NCBI GenBank assembly: GCA_003254905.1
Contig: QANU01073111.1
Span: forward strand, 728,097-792,096
DNA: 64,000 bases
Direction: 5' to 3'
Origin: Nissolia schottii
Lineage: Eukaryota > Streptophyta > Magnoliopsida > Fabales > Fabaceae
A model generated the notes under the pieces. That model was not told where the DNA came from and searched no databases. It saw only the letters and a list, made by a program, of their open reading frames with translations. A program made the translations under genes and the position numbers. Shown here one piece after another: positions 1-12,414 of this stretch (its first letter is position 1; each line of letters starts with the position of its first letter).

Positions 1-150
1 TCCCAAAGAAGGTTAAGAAAGTACACTTCTGGTCGCGTCGATAGGGCAGGCCAGAAAGTGGAAGTACACTCATGGTCGCTTCGATAGGACATGCCAACGA
101 GAAAGAATGAACGAGTCCAACTCCTGGTCGCGTCGATAGGGCAGACCCCT
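1..150. repeat. Three imperfect copies of a ~20 bp motif
   Basis: A motif close to GGTCGCGTCGATAGGGCAG occurs at 31-49, 73-92 (two changes) and 126-144. The first two copies share a longer context, beginning with GTACACT and ending with GCC. Spacing is irregular, about 43 and 52 bases. A weaker relative (CTGGTCATCAACGATAGGA) lies near 247-265. I do not recognise the family. The copies lie at the left edge of a decayed retrotransposon and may belong to it or to an older insertion. Confidence 0.5.
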
Positions 151-849
151 CGCCATCCCCAAGTCAGATGGTTATTCCCTATTGTTGATTGATGAATTAT
201 GCCATTGTGCATTTGTGGTTAGCAACCACTCAGGTTATAGCGCCGCCTGGTCATCAACGATAGGAAACAGAAGTAGGTTGTAGTCGAACAGTCACAGCTA
301 CAAAGGAGGATGACGTATTCTAACAAGAAGGACGCAGCCACATGGCGCATAAGAGAACCCCATATCCCCCCATGCATATGTTGTGATCTATACTTATGCT
401 ATGTATAAGAGAATACTAAAGTACATCTATGAGTACAAGGTTCTTAAGAAACGATATGACGATATGAAGATGTTCCCCTAATAACTAGGGTAAAGATTAG
501 AAGGACTCGTTCACCTAGTAACATAGATAAAGTTACTTAGGACTATCATGAGAAATAATAATAAGTAGGGATTTTAGTATACTTTGACACCTAGAGATCT
601 CTTGAGTGGTCTGGATCATAACCGAAGTAATAAGAAATCCCCAGCGCTAAAGGTTTCCCACTGAGAACGCGACGTTCTCACCCTCACTCATTTATGGTTT
701 CAGGCGGATACGACCAGTTTACTCGGTTGAGTTTCATCTTCTTCATGCTTCAACTTTCCACTATTAATATCTAGCTCCACCTGTTTCTCAGCACCATGAT
801 CTGTTTTTGCACGATCTCCTTTAGATTCCTGATTCTGATTTATCATTGT
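151..849. other. Repeat-derived DNA, no gene seen
   Basis: No open frame of useful length is present. Around 600-850 the minus strand still gives short copia-like stretches after the integrase region, broken by stops. Bases 1-600 cannot be assigned. On the plus strand near 150-220 there is a short frame faintly resembling a copia integrase (SDGYSLLLIDE), too weak to call. Confidence 0.5.
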
Positions 850-3722
850 CGCCTAGTCTAAAGTGACATCTTTGCTGACAATGATTTTGGGGGAACATGC
901 CTTTTCTGTACACTACAGCCTATATTCCTTCACCCCTTGTGCATACTCTAGAAATATACACCTTCTTGCCCTCACCTCAAGTTTACCATCACTCACATGG
1001 GCGTACACAGGACAACCAAATATCTTCAAATCGCAATAGTTTATAGGTCGACCGAACCATACCTCTTGTGGACTCCAGATCAATCGCAGTTGATGGAGAT
1101 TGATTTACTAGGTATACAAATATATTGATTGTCTATGCCCAAAATGATTTGGGAAATACAACGTTGATTCGCATGCATCGTGCACGCTCTATAAGTGTTC
1201 TGTTCATCCGTTCTGCAACTCCGTTTTGTTGTAGTGCTCCAGGTACAGTATGGTGCCTCACTATACCAACATTTTTGTAGAACTCCTAAAACCTAAAATT
1301 CTTTGCTACAAAATTCACCGCTATTATTGGTTCTCAGTCTCTTGACTAACCGTCCAGTTTGCTTCTCGACCATGGCCTTCCATTGTTTGAAGCCAAACAC
1401 TTCACTCTTTTGTTTCACGAAATAAACCCATACTTTTCTAGAATGATCATCTATCAGTGTAAGAAAATAGCGAGCTCTACTTAAGGAGTTAACAGGGGAT
1501 GGACCCCCAACATCTGAATGGACATACTCCAATATCCCTTTGTTGATGTGTTTGCTCGAGTTAAACTTCACTCATTTCTGTTTCCTGAAGACACAATTTT
1601 CATAGAAATCAAGTATATAGTTCTTTAAGTCTTTCAACAGCCCTCTGCCAGTAAGTATGGACATTCCTTTGTCACTCATATGACCAGGCCGCATGTGCCA
1701 CATTTGCGTAGCATCATCTTCTTTTCTTTCAGAGGATAGAACAATAGTTCCGCCAATCGTGCTTCCTAACAATAGATAAATCCCACCCTGAAGCTTTCAT
1801 TTCATCACCACCATCGAGCCTTTAGTCACCTTCAACAATCCAACCTCTCCAGAGAACTTGTACCCCCGATTGTCTATGGCACTCAACGAGATCAGGTTTA
1901 TGCCCATCTCTGGTACATGCCATGCCTGAAACGTCATTTTAATACCTTCACCCAATTTGAATCACATATCTCCTTCACCTACAATTGAAATTATTCTATT
2001 GTCGCCCAATCTGACCTTCCCCTCTTGTTTTTTATAGGAAGAGAAAAAACTTCTTCTATGTGTCATGTGAAAAGATGCACTAGAATCCAAGATCCACTCA
2101 TTACCCAAGTCACTAGTGGATACCATCAAGGCAGAATCAACATCGCTATTGTTAGAACTTGCAACTATTATGTTGGCAGAGTTTCCTGATTTCTCATTCC
2201 TCTCAGAGAATTTTTTTTCCGATATGCCCTTCCTTATGGCTATGAAAACACTTCAGAGACTTTTGATTTTTGGACTTTGATATTTTCTAGCTTTTGCTTT
2301 TTGATCCTCTTTCTTGACTATGTCCTCTCATCTGCGAGATTTTAGCACTGGGTCCAGATGCTGATTTCTGCTGCTCCTTTGTCACCGATCGCTTCTTTGA
2401 CGTTTTTGAGTGTAATGGAGGACCTACCATATATTATTGTATCACAAAAATTATCATAGGACGGAGGTAATGAAGTCAACAAGATCATAGGTTGATTAAT
2501 ATCAGCTATTGTTATTCCAGCCGCTCCAACATCAAACATCATCCGGTTGAAGTCGCCTATGTGGTCTCGAATTGACTTTTCTCCTTAATATTTGAATGTG
2601 TATAGTCACGTCCTCTAAAAAAGTTGGTTGGGCAGAGTCTTGATGGAATATTTTTTTTAAGACTTCCACAGTGAACCAACAGTCTTCTGACACATAACCT
2701 CTCGCAGTACATTGTCTGTTATTGTATTGTGCTCTGTGTTTTGGCCATCATCTCAATTCTCTTCAACAGATAATATTTCCAGCAATTTATTCTTGCCTTC
2801 TAACGCTTGTGCCAGACCTTGTTGATCTAGCAATACCTGCAGCTTCAGCTTCCATGGACTGAAGTTGTTGGACCCGTCAAACTTCTCCACTTCAAATTTT
2901 GGCACCGACATCTTCAAACATTAAACCAAGTGGCTCTGATAAGCACGAGATTAGAGTTGGGTACCCCCCAAATATGTTAACACTTTACGGATGTAAGTGG
3001 AAGTGTGCCAAATTTATGCGAAGTGTAACAAAATAAAATTAGCACGTGAATAACACTTTACAGTGGGGCCCGTTGTCATTATTCACACCAACAATAACAA
3101 GAAATTGCACACAACGAATTTAACGTAGAAAACCCCCTTTAGTAATGAGAGAACAAACACGAGACAAACTCTGAAAAATATTCACTATATTTTAAAGATA
3201 ATTACAATATCCTAACTGCAATTACACATAAATATAGTGTATCCCAATGAGACTCTCTCTTACTACAATGTATAGTATTATATAGAACTAGAAAATATCC
3301 AAAACCCCTTATGCATGCTCTCATACTACACATGGAATTTCTGACCAACTCTTTTTCTTCTCACTCCAAAAGCCTAAAAATGCTTGCTTTGCTTCTGCTT
3401 TTAGATTAGATGCCTTGATGTTTGCACAAGTTCTCTATTTATAGAGAAACTCCACCAATGCAAATCCAAGTCCCAAATTTCTTCATGGTGGATACGTACA
3501 CGGGTTACAAAGTTGTCGTCCCACAATTTTAACACTTACAAAAAGATAATTTTAGAAAAATTCAAGACCTCCAAAATTCTATTATGTCATATCTTAAAAT
3601 GATTTTCATCAAAAGGTTCTAATTTAGAAGCAATAGGAACAACTTTAGTAGCAACTAAAATACTAGCATCCATAATTAACCCTTGGAATTGTTGTTGACG
3701 TTAAATATTTAGTATTTTAACA
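850..3722 (-). mobile_element. Degenerate Ty1/copia LTR retrotransposon with one LTR
   Basis: Read on the minus strand the order is LTR, primer binding site, gag, protease, gag-pre-integrase, integrase. Gag starts with an ATG at 2911 (MSVPKFEVEKFDGSNN, then WKLKL). Protease remains are near 2075-2105, where the active site reads LDSSASFH instead of the usual DSG. A gag-pre-integrase piece (WHMRPGHMSDKG) lies near 1640-1715. The integrase core with HSDVGGPSP and LIDDHSRKVWVYF spans about 1293-1571. A further domain with GCPVYAHVSDGKLEVRA continues to about 850 with in-frame stops. No reverse transcriptase or RNase H was found, so the element is truncated and non-autonomous. The other LTR is absent or outside the window. 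Confidence 0.85.
2975..3722 (-). repeat. Long terminal repeat of the copia element
   Basis: The segment begins TGTTAACACTTTACGG and ends AGTATTTTAACA, giving terminal inverted TGTTAA/TTAACA ends typical of LTRs. On the minus strand a TATA-like CTATTTATAGAG is near 3445. Between the LTR and gag at about 2931-2945 the minus strand reads TGCTTATCAGAGCCA, close to the initiator-Met tRNA primer site TGGTATCAGAGC. The internal LTR border is uncertain by about 30 bases. Confidence 0.7.
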
Positions 3723-3936
3723 AATAAAATTAGAACCAAAACAGAAATAGAAATTTAATTAGGGGACAAACTCTAACTATAACAACAAAGAAAAAAAAAA
3801 GATGGGTTAAAACGTTATACCACAAATCGTGTTATTTAAAGATTCTTCATGGATGCAAGCCATACATTAACATCAATTTGATTCTAAGAATGAAACTTTG
3901 CTTGTAAGGTTAAGCTCAATATTGTTTCCTTCTCAC

Positions 3937-4464
3937 CATGGTTGTTAAACTCTTGAGTTTACGATTTTACTACACAAAACGAGTTAACAATTATGTAAAC
4001 TCTTATTTGGTAAACTCGTACGAGTTTAAGTAAACTCTCGATTCTACTAGCGAGTTTATAAGTTAAAATCTACATGAGTTTACGAGTTTACCTTAATATA
4101 CAAATTTTTATAACTTTGTTAGATACTTACCTAACTTTGTTTATATTAAATAATATATATTGAGTTTATTTAGCTAATTTCATATATTTATCATAATTGA
4201 ACTATATTTTATTGAACTATAAAATAATACAAATACTGAATAAAGTATGACCTAACCACTAAGTGTCATACATTAAGGTGTATTTTATAATATTTTTTTT
4301 ATTAATTTAATTTAAAGTTAACATTATTCAACTTCAATTATAAATATAATATTTAATCAAGTTTAGTTTCTAATTATATTGATTAGAATATATTTTTTTA
4401 TGTATATAAACTCATACGAATTTATAATTCGAGTTTGCTAAGACTTCACGGGTTAACAACCTTG
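3937..4464. mobile_element. hAT-type MITE, 528 bp, 8-bp target duplication
   Basis: Terminal inverted repeats CATGGTTGTTAAAC (left) and CAAGGTTGTTAACC (right, reverse complement) are flanked by the identical 8-bp sequence CTTCTCAC at 3929-3936 and 4465-4472. An 8-bp duplication with CA-starting ends is the hAT signature. The interior is AT-rich with many AAACTCG/CGAGTTTA motifs in both directions and no open frame, so it is non-autonomous. The right end lies only 10 bases from the stop codon of the small gene at 4475-4729. Confidence 0.85.
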
Positions 4465-4474
4465 CTTCTCACTA

Positions 4475-4729
4475 TTATGACTCTTCTAGAAAATCTTTCT
4501 GGCTCTGGTATTTACGCATTTTGGTAGCAGTTAGCTTATCTCCTATTTCTAGGTATGAATCACATTTCTGTAATATAAACTGATGAAAATAGAAAAATGT
4601 TATTAATATAAAAAAAATGAAGAAAAGGGATGAAAGTTTAATTACCCCTACCCAACGGACAAAAATGTTGAAGTAAGAGGCGTAGTTCCCCAACCCCACA
4701 TCCCCCGGCTGCGGTTCCTCTAAGGCCAT
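4475..4729 (-). CDS. Possible 58-aa two-exon protein, unknown function
   Basis: Model: exons 4729-4646 and 4567-4475. The intron of 78 bases starts GTAATT, has a T-rich tract and ends TTACAG; it is phase 0 and the joined frame closes on TAA. Exon 1 encodes MALEEPQPGDVGLGNY, then ASYFNIFVRWVG; exon 2 starts KCDSYLEIGDKL and ends QKDFLEES. The unspliced frame also stays open, giving 84 residues with a very hydrophobic insert, but the splice signals and the non-random exon residues favour the spliced form. I do not recognise the family and see no signal peptide. It lies 545 bases downstream of ETG1 on the same strand. It could be a relic of a longer gene whose 3' part was displaced by the adjacent MITE. 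Confidence 0.4.
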   Translation of the reverse strand: MALEEPQPGDVGLGNYASYFNIFVRWVGVIKLSSLFFIFFILITFFYFHQFILQKCDSYLEIGDKLTATKMRKYQSQKDFLEES

Positions 4730-5274
4730 GGATCATAACTGATACACACCACATTTTACGGATCTCTCTCCACTTACGGGCTTTTCGTGTTTACCACCAT
4801 TTTGGCGTTTACTTTCCTTTGTGCCCCTGGCAGGGGTGTGCACAAAGTCACAAACCTAGATCATGGATTCCTAAATATTATTGCCTAACATACGACAATG
4901 GGAGAAAAAGGCGGTCACTTGGCTTTTAATTCATAGTATATACTATTAACGACTAGATTGTTATTATATGAAATGGCGTTATATTGCTTTTACTGCATGC
5001 AGTACTTATGGAACTGATTACTGACTTTCTGATGCTTCCTATTCTCTAATTCATATCCATAAGTTACATATGCTGTGTAAATTGTAGTAAGCAACCGGAG
5101 GATGATTCTGGTGAGTGGTAATCAGATCCACAAGCCAGACCACCCCCTTCAACACATCCAACCGCATTCATTTACCTGAATCCACGGCCAAAATTAAGAC
5201 TTCAACACCGTACCATAGCTTGACTCAAGTCAAGCTTAAAACCAATCCTTGTACAAAAAGGGAACATGTGAACT

Positions 5275-8200
5275 TCATTTGAGCCTCTCTTTTCGCAGCC
5301 TCTCCAATTCCATGACCATTTGCCAATGCTGCAGTGACAGACTAGTCTCACCAAAGCTCAAGGACATGAGGCGCCCCATTGTTAACCATCTGTTGGAGAA
5401 GAAGGGAGGTGTAAGGAAAGAGGACTAGGGGGAACAACTGATCAATTAAGTTAAAAACATAAAACATATAACTCACTAACCTGCTTAAATCTTGGGGATT
5501 CAAACTCCTGTCTGCTTGCCTTGCTGCAACTAAATCATTTTCTACCACCTGACAACATACAATAGTTTGTATGAAGAGTAAGGCTAACAGCTAACCTAAA
5601 TTATTTGACTGGTTTAACCGGATCAACACACCCTTGTTCATGAAACCTAATGTCAAAGTTACTCATACCTTCTGCATTTCTGGTTCAATAGAGTGTGGCA
5701 GTTGCTTAAGCGTAGCCAAGTACCACCTCCAAGCTTCCAAAGCTTCAGCGGTCACAGCTCCAGAGCAATTGGCTGCAGAAGGCCGGAAAGGTACGATTAC
5801 ATCAGCTGGCAAGATATTTGATTTCCCCTCGGACAAAACTAGCAGCTGGACATCAGATGCAATTTCCATTTTATAGTACTTGAAATCATATTCCACCTGA
5901 AACACATACCAATTGTATCTTTAATTGCAACTCCAAGAAAGTGAATGCAAACAATCAAATTGTAAATAGAGAAGTGTTGCTAAAAATTGTCAAATTTATC
6001 TATAGTGGTGTATACAGGTTCCCACGAATTGTGCAGGGTACAGATAAATTAATCTCAGAAAAGCAGATTCACAGCATATTAGTATACATGTAAAATGACC
6101 ATGCAGGAAGATACAGCAGCTAGAGATGCAAACAATACCTTTTGCAACTCCGTTAAATTTTTCAGCAACCTTGCATTCTCTACACCCACAGAGTTGAGGG
6201 TTCCAGCTTCTAATTTGGTCTCATCAACAATCAGATGTGAACCTTCAGCTAGTTGCAAGACTCCAGTTTCCAATCTGAAGCATTAGAACCAAAAGTAAAT
6301 ATCTGTGTTGTATATATTAGTGAGGAATTAAATTCCTTATTCAGAACAATTATAAAATGCGATCACCTGTTGGTATCATAATTCTTTTTCGGTGCAAGTG
6401 AAGCAGTGTTCAAGTATTCCACTGTGAGGGGTATGCAGTGTGTGAAAGGCACGAGGTTCTTGACAGCAAGGTTTAATTGATTTCCAAATATAGACACAGT
6501 TTCTTTGCTAAAACAAGTAAGGTTTAGGGAAAGCTTGCCCACGGCAAGAGCATCTACTCTAGAATTCACCTGGTCAAAAACAACACGACATACAAATACT
6601 CTCAAGAATGGAGGATGGAGGAATTAGGATGCATGCAATGATTAGTATATGACTAGAAAAGAGAAATGCGCAAAACAAGCTACAACAAATTTAACATTTA
6701 CATGTGCAAGAAATGTCCGAGGGAAATTACGTTTCAAACAAATTGTGTACCTTGGATAGGAGGTGCAGCAACATGAAATGAGCAGCCATACCGTCGTTGC
6801 CAAGAACAGCTGTGAGATGTCCAAGAAAAGCTTCCCTGATCCGTTTGACCAAGTCAAGTTTTGGCTGTGAAATCAAGGACATGCTTTCTTCAGCAAGGAG
6901 TTTTCAGTTAATGCAACGAGTTAAGAAGAGACAGAACCCAACTCAAGATGCTAATCATAAAAAGTCACATATTTAGATGAAATAACCTGCCATATATATG
7001 TACATATGAATGTTACCTCTATAATAGGGTTATTTGGAAGGAAGTCCTGAACTTCAAGTTTCCTGTGAACAAAACAATGAAGCCGTGGTACCTGTGGCAT
7101 GGAGGGGGAAGCACAAATGATTACGTTAAAAACCAAAATGCTGAGTGGAAATAAAACAATACCCAAATGCATGTTTAGGTTTCTTTACAGCCGTTCCTAA
7201 GAGAACAGGCAAGCCTCTTGTGATTGCTCATTGATAAAGTGGCCTTCATACAGGGCTTTAAAAGTATATTGAAAATTGCTCAAATGTGCATTACAGTGCA
7301 TACCTTGTTAGGTGGAAAATGAAGCAAAGGATCCTCACAAACTTCATTTGATAAATCATTATCTGCATTGTCCTCCTGAAGCTCTGGATCAGATGTCAGG
7401 ATACCCACAAATTCAAAAATGTCATTCAGCTTCAATTCAGACTCTGGAGAATCATATATCTGGCATGATACAAAGTAACATGAGGAAAGACGTTTATTAA
7501 TCCAATAAATTGAAATCATCATAGATTAATTCTTACCTTCACAAGACAGGGAAGTGAATTTCCAACGTGGCCAGGTGCCAAACTCATACTAGAGCTAGCA
7601 ATCTCAGGAACAGCTCCCCCAGATTGAGAAGCAAGGGACGGGCGTTCCCCTTCTCTCTGAAAAAGAAACAAAGACACCAGGTTTCAAAAGAACGACAATA
7701 GTTATAGTTTGCACCAATGATCAAACCCAACCTATTGTCTATCACATTACATGTGATGTGATAATTAAAATTAGATCACCTAGTAAGCACTTTAATCGAT
7801 CATAAATTGGGAAATACTACCTAACCCATCTGTCAGTGCAATTTATAACCATAACTTGCCATCTAAAATTTATGACATAACTCAAGTTGGAATCACAAAT
7901 ATCAACTTAAAAGTAAACCACACTGGTACAACAGAAATCAGGAAACAGACCACAATAAGCAGAATATTAACATAACTATATTCATAACACAAAGCTGGAT
8001 TTGGATGAAAGAAAGCTCAGTATACCATCTTTTTAGTGTTAGGAGAATCGTGATCTTCATCACCAGAGACCTGTGAATAAACATTGATCAGTAAGAATGA
8101 TGAAAAAAAACACCTGCAGCTAGTGTTCTCAAACTTATTATTGAAAACCAATATACAGTCTCTTTGGGTTCCCATCTATCACAATTGACTTGACGCATAA

Positions 8201-9401
8201 GCATAACCAACAGGACATCCTAAATCTATACGTAGTTGTTAACCTTTTATAGTTCGGTTCTTTTCTTTGTTTAGAGGATCTCTCTCCTCTTTTTGTAATT
8301 CTCTTCTCATCTTAATTAAATTCTTCTTTTGTCCAACAAAAATAATAATGTAATGCCCATGGTTCCTGTGGGATAATGTGCGCATTACATGATATGTTTT
8401 GTGCAGAGTAACCTCAATGGAAGATAAAAATAGTAACGCCAAGGCCAGAACATACAGGCATGTCAGAAGACTCGTCATCAGCTCTCCTGCGTTTTTCTCT
8501 TTGTTCGGATGTCCAATCCATACACTGGTTCGACACTGCTTCGCGTGAACTTTCAGCCCATGAATTCAGTCCAGGAACCTAAGAAATGAAAGAAAGAAAG
8601 AAAGAGAAAAAAAAACTAATCGTTAAAAAGACATAGTCATTACCCACTTTTAGGGCAAAAACCTAACATTGGAAATTGAGTAAACAGAGGAATCAAGAGA
8701 AATGAAGATTCAGGGCACCTCACCGGAACACAGTAAATCAGACGACGCTCCCAAATTCGCATATCTGCCGAGGAACCCAGAGGAAATTGAGAAACATCCA
8801 TAAACTTGTTGGTCCTCCACACCGTTCCATCCTTCGATCATATATGGAGAAAAACATTTTCATTTTGTCAAAATTAAGCAGATTGATCCACATAATTTGA
8901 ACATATAACCAAAAATTTAAAAGAGAGAGAGAGAGAGAGAGAGAAACAAGGGAAAAAAAACCTTATAAGAGCCAACATAAAATTCATTGCCAAGCATGTC
9001 CTGTATCATCCCACGAAAACGAACAAGAGTATTGGGCTTTACCCATCTGATCGTGGAGGGAGTCAGAACCGGAACCTACGATCACCAACACGAGATTCAG
9101 TTCAAAATTAATAGATCAGCGAGGAATCCGGTTCAGTATTAAAAGCATAATTTCATCTAGGGTTTAACGCAGGAAATGGGATTACCGTAGTTGATAGAAT
9201 ATGGTTTTTCGAAGAGAAGGGATGGAAGCTAACCTGAGAGAGGCAGGACTGGTCGAAGAGGAATTGGCGGAAGAGGTCGATGGCGCCCCAATCGGAGGCG
9301 GCGAAGGAGGAGGGATCGGAACCGGAGGCAACGGCTTTCTCGAAGGTGGATCTCACCGCACCCAGCGGGTTCGCAAGAAAATCGTATTGTGGGCCCACCA
9401 T
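5275..9401 (-). CDS. ETG1: MCM complex-binding protein (MCMBP / E2F target gene 1)
   Basis: This nuclear replisome factor binds MCM2-7 and is needed for DNA replication and sister chromatid cohesion (known for Arabidopsis ETG1 and animal MCMBP). Exons: 9401-9234, 9075-8962, 8831-8724, 8578-8456, 8070-8026, 7656-7537, 7459-7304, 7091-7017, 6864-6751, 6569-6367, 6274-6139, 5896-5669, 5548-5481, 5389-5275. All borders are GT..AG and the frame closes to 590 aa; the Arabidopsis protein is about the same length. Recognised stretches include VGPQYDFLANPLGAVR at the N-terminus, WRTNKFMDVSQFP, IYDSPESELKLNDI, PRLHCFVHRKLE, KVEYDFKYYKMEIASDVQ, VVENDLVAARQADRS and LQHWQMVMELERLRKERL at the C-terminus. 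The region after about residue 300 is the MCM-like half. There is no obvious damage. The promoter carries E2F-type sites, annotated separately. Confidence 0.95.
8922..8944. repeat. (AG)n microsatellite in an ETG1 intron
   Basis: About eleven AG units lie in the intron between coding exons 2 and 3 of the MCMBP gene. A short AAAG-type tract also occurs at about 8586-8604 in the next intron. Confidence 0.9.
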
Positions 9402-9478
9402 CGCTGAGCCCTAACTCGTCACTCGCTCAGTGAGATGTGATGGATGGATGGAGATCACACAATTCACGATGGACGGCT

Positions 9479-9550
9479 GTTCCCGCCATATTGCAGCATT
9501 TGTAGGTCAATTCTTTCCCGCCAAATTTTCTTGGGCCATTCTTTCCCGCC
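9479..9550. promoter_or_regulatory. Three E2F-type sites upstream of ETG1
   Basis: TTTCCCGCC occurs exactly at 9514-9522 and 9542-9550, and a near match GTTCCCGCC at 9479-9487. They lie 78-149 bases upstream of the ETG1 start codon (9401). TTTSSCGC is the E2F consensus, and Arabidopsis ETG1 was named as an E2F target. This supports cell-cycle (G1/S) control conserved in this species. Confidence 0.8.
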
Positions 9551-11595
9551 ATTTCTTGGCCCTGCCCTATGCCATTTTTATGCGGGATTTTATGCTCTCT
9601 TTTTTTCCTTTTTGTTGCTGTTAAGTTTTTTTTATGTTTTTGGATAGATGGTGTGGGGCATACAAGCCCAAACGAAGAGCTTCACTCGCCACGAGCCATA
9701 AGAAGGATTTCGCTCTCTCCGCATATTTCCACTTCCAAATCAACCTGAAAATAGAAGAACTATTTAGCAGTGTCTTTAATATTAATATTTAATATTTAGG
9801 AAATAATTACTGTAAATAATTTATTAACTATTTGATTAAAAATATTATCAAAAATATAATGGAAGTCAAATTTTGTTCTAATTATTCTATGAGATTAATT
9901 TTTATGTACTATATCATCCAATCATATACTTTCTCATAAACAAAAATATTTAAATCTTATTTTTATTACTTAAACGTCTCACATATAACAATATATAATT
10001 AAATGTTTCTGTAAAAATTTTATTAATATATAAAAGTTAACCTCTTCTTTTATTGTAAATAATAGTTTTAGCCGCAGCACAATTTTCCAGACTACACTTC
10101 TGTTCCTATTTTGAATAATTCACATAAAGGCCATGCTGACATATGCTGTTTTCATCAAGAATCAAGATATTAACTTCTCACCGTGTGGACTCATCACATA
10201 TTTGATTAATCCGTAACTTAGGATAGACGCAATATTAATTATTTTATTAGTGAATCTCTGGACAATATTGAGAATCTTACATACTTTTTTTATTTAAAGA
10301 ATCTCTCCCCTGAAAAAATGGATGACTAATTTTTCAAACACCACAAAAACTCTTTTGAGGGCGGCTCTTCTAAGTTCTAACACTATTTTTTTATTCATAA
10401 TACTCAATTTGAGACACATTATTTAACGGGGACGAAGCATTTATCCACTCGACCCCACAAAATGTGATAGAATTTTACCTTAACAATCACGTAATTCATA
10501 TACTTTATGATAAATAATAAATAAAATATCAAATTCATTATTAGCTTCTTTATTTTATCATATTTACACAAAAAAATAACTAATTTTTTCAATTATTTAT
10601 GCATGAATTCCTAAGTGTTCAAAATGGTGTTTTAAGTTGGCATTAGAATGTACAAACTAGACACTGTAGTTTTATATTTTTGCTCTGAATGGTCTATTTT
10701 GCATTAAACACTTTATTTTCATCAATTCCAGAGATTGTCAAGTGTCTGCCTAGCGTGCAAATGTCATCAATAGGAAAAATTCTTATATCTTCTTAGGATG
10801 AATCTTTTTTCTTCTTCCTGTGACACATGTACACTATCAAAATTTCTTTTATTTATATTTTTTTCTCATCTCTGCTTAATTGTAAGAACCAAGATGCTTT
10901 AAAGAGTAAAAAAAACACTCTTCCTCCTCGGCAGAGGATAAAAGAATGACTCTCATGGTCTAAACCATTACGTAAGACGTTGTTAGCTAGACCTTTAATT
11001 CAGCACAGAAGTCCTATTGTAATGAGTTTAAATAGTTGCAGGCACAATAACTCCATTAGTCTGGGTGATGTCTAAATATTATAAGTAAGAGGTAAAACTT
11101 TTAAATAAGGTATAAAAATTGATGATGTCAAATCTCTTTCTCATTTTAAGTTCTCTCTCGTCTGATTAGAAAATTTTGTTTCCCTTTCTAACTCTCATCC
11201 TTTCCCATATTGTATTTATCATTATTCAAAATATATAAAAACACACAAAAAATACTTCTCATTCATCCATTACTATTTTTATTACACTTCATTCATACAA
11301 TTACATTTTCATACTCATTACACATGTATCTTTCGGAGGCAATAATGTTGATCTCTTCTGCGATGATGGATAAAGTCTTGACATAAACCGAAAATTGTGT
11401 TGAACAAAAGTGCTATAATTTCATTTTGGCCAATGAGCAAAACAAAATAAAATTTCATCTTTGTATTGAACAATACAAAAGCTTAATATCTATTTGGACA
11501 AATGGATGACTAATTAAAACTATAGGGTATATAAGACTAAATGGAGAAAATGCCTTAATTTTCTCCCCTACCATGCCATGACTCATGAATGCCCT
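9551..11595. other. Intergenic spacer between ETG1 and the plastid protein gene
   Basis: This is AT-rich, non-coding DNA: the distal ETG1 promoter on the left and the 3' flank of the plastid protein gene on the right. I see no open frame with protein-like composition and no clear transposon ends. Confidence 0.6.
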
Positions 11596-12414
11596 TCACA
11601 TCGAGAACAATCTAGTAAAGAAGTTCCCTGATTTGGACTTCTCTAGACATGCTACATGAACATATCTTCCAAACTTGTCCACCTGTCTTGCCTCTCCCTT
11701 GGTGTCCTTTTTGCATACCTTGCACGTTTTGTCAACCCATCCCTCTTCAACATATGCCCCATCCACTGCTCAATGGGATCAAAAAAATGTTAATTTCAGT
11801 TCCACTGCTAAGCAAAATAAGTCTTTGGATAAATTGTTGATTGGTGACAGAATTGGGTAACCAATGCATTTAAACCCATTCAAGAGTGATTAAGGAGACT
11901 AATTAACCAATGAAGATCGTCAGTTATTCAACCTATGACTAGTTTGCTAGATATAACAAAATATAGTTAAGTAATAATAGATGGTAGTGGTACCTTCTAC
12001 ATAAGATTTGAAGAAATCCTTGTATGTCCCACCAATTTTCCTTCTTAGAGCTCCGTACTGCATGAAAATTTAATTAGCAGGGTAAAGGTACACACAAATT
12101 TCTATTTTATTATGTAATCCATAATAATAATTAATAAATACCTGTTCCCTGCTCATTTTTTCTCCAGACCTTGTGGCTTGTCTAGCATCTTCTAGAAGCT
12201 GAGCATCCTCTGCGGACCTCACTTGAGAAAAATCAAGAGCTTCGGTCACACTACTAAACAAAGATTGCTTGCTCTTCTTTGTTTCTTCCTTGTCTTGTTT
12301 GGCTGAAACTGAGAATTTTGTGCTTCTATTGAGCCTGAAGAGGTTATTATTGGAATTCTGTACAAATCTTGAACTGGAAGAGAAGCTGGTCAACGGCAGA
12401 GTCCCAAGTCCCAT
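11596..12414 (-). CDS. Plastid-targeted small CxxC protein, function unknown
   Basis: Three exons: 12414-12142, 12057-11994 and 11765-11596, all GT..AG, closing to 168 aa. Residues 1 to about 40 are rich in Ser, Asn and Arg with almost no acidic residues (FSSSSRFVQNSNNN), as in a chloroplast transit peptide. The mature part has SLFSSVTEALDFSQVRSAED, then YGALRRKIGGTYKDFFK, then a CKVC pair with a later single Cys (HVACLEKSKSGNFF) near the end, which suggests a small metal or redox site. I recognise this as a conserved plant plastid family without an assigned reaction; At3g56290 is a possible Arabidopsis relative (weak memory). The start is taken at ATG 12414, because the upstream in-frame codon is GTG and the nearest upstream ATG leads to a stop. 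Confidence 0.85.
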
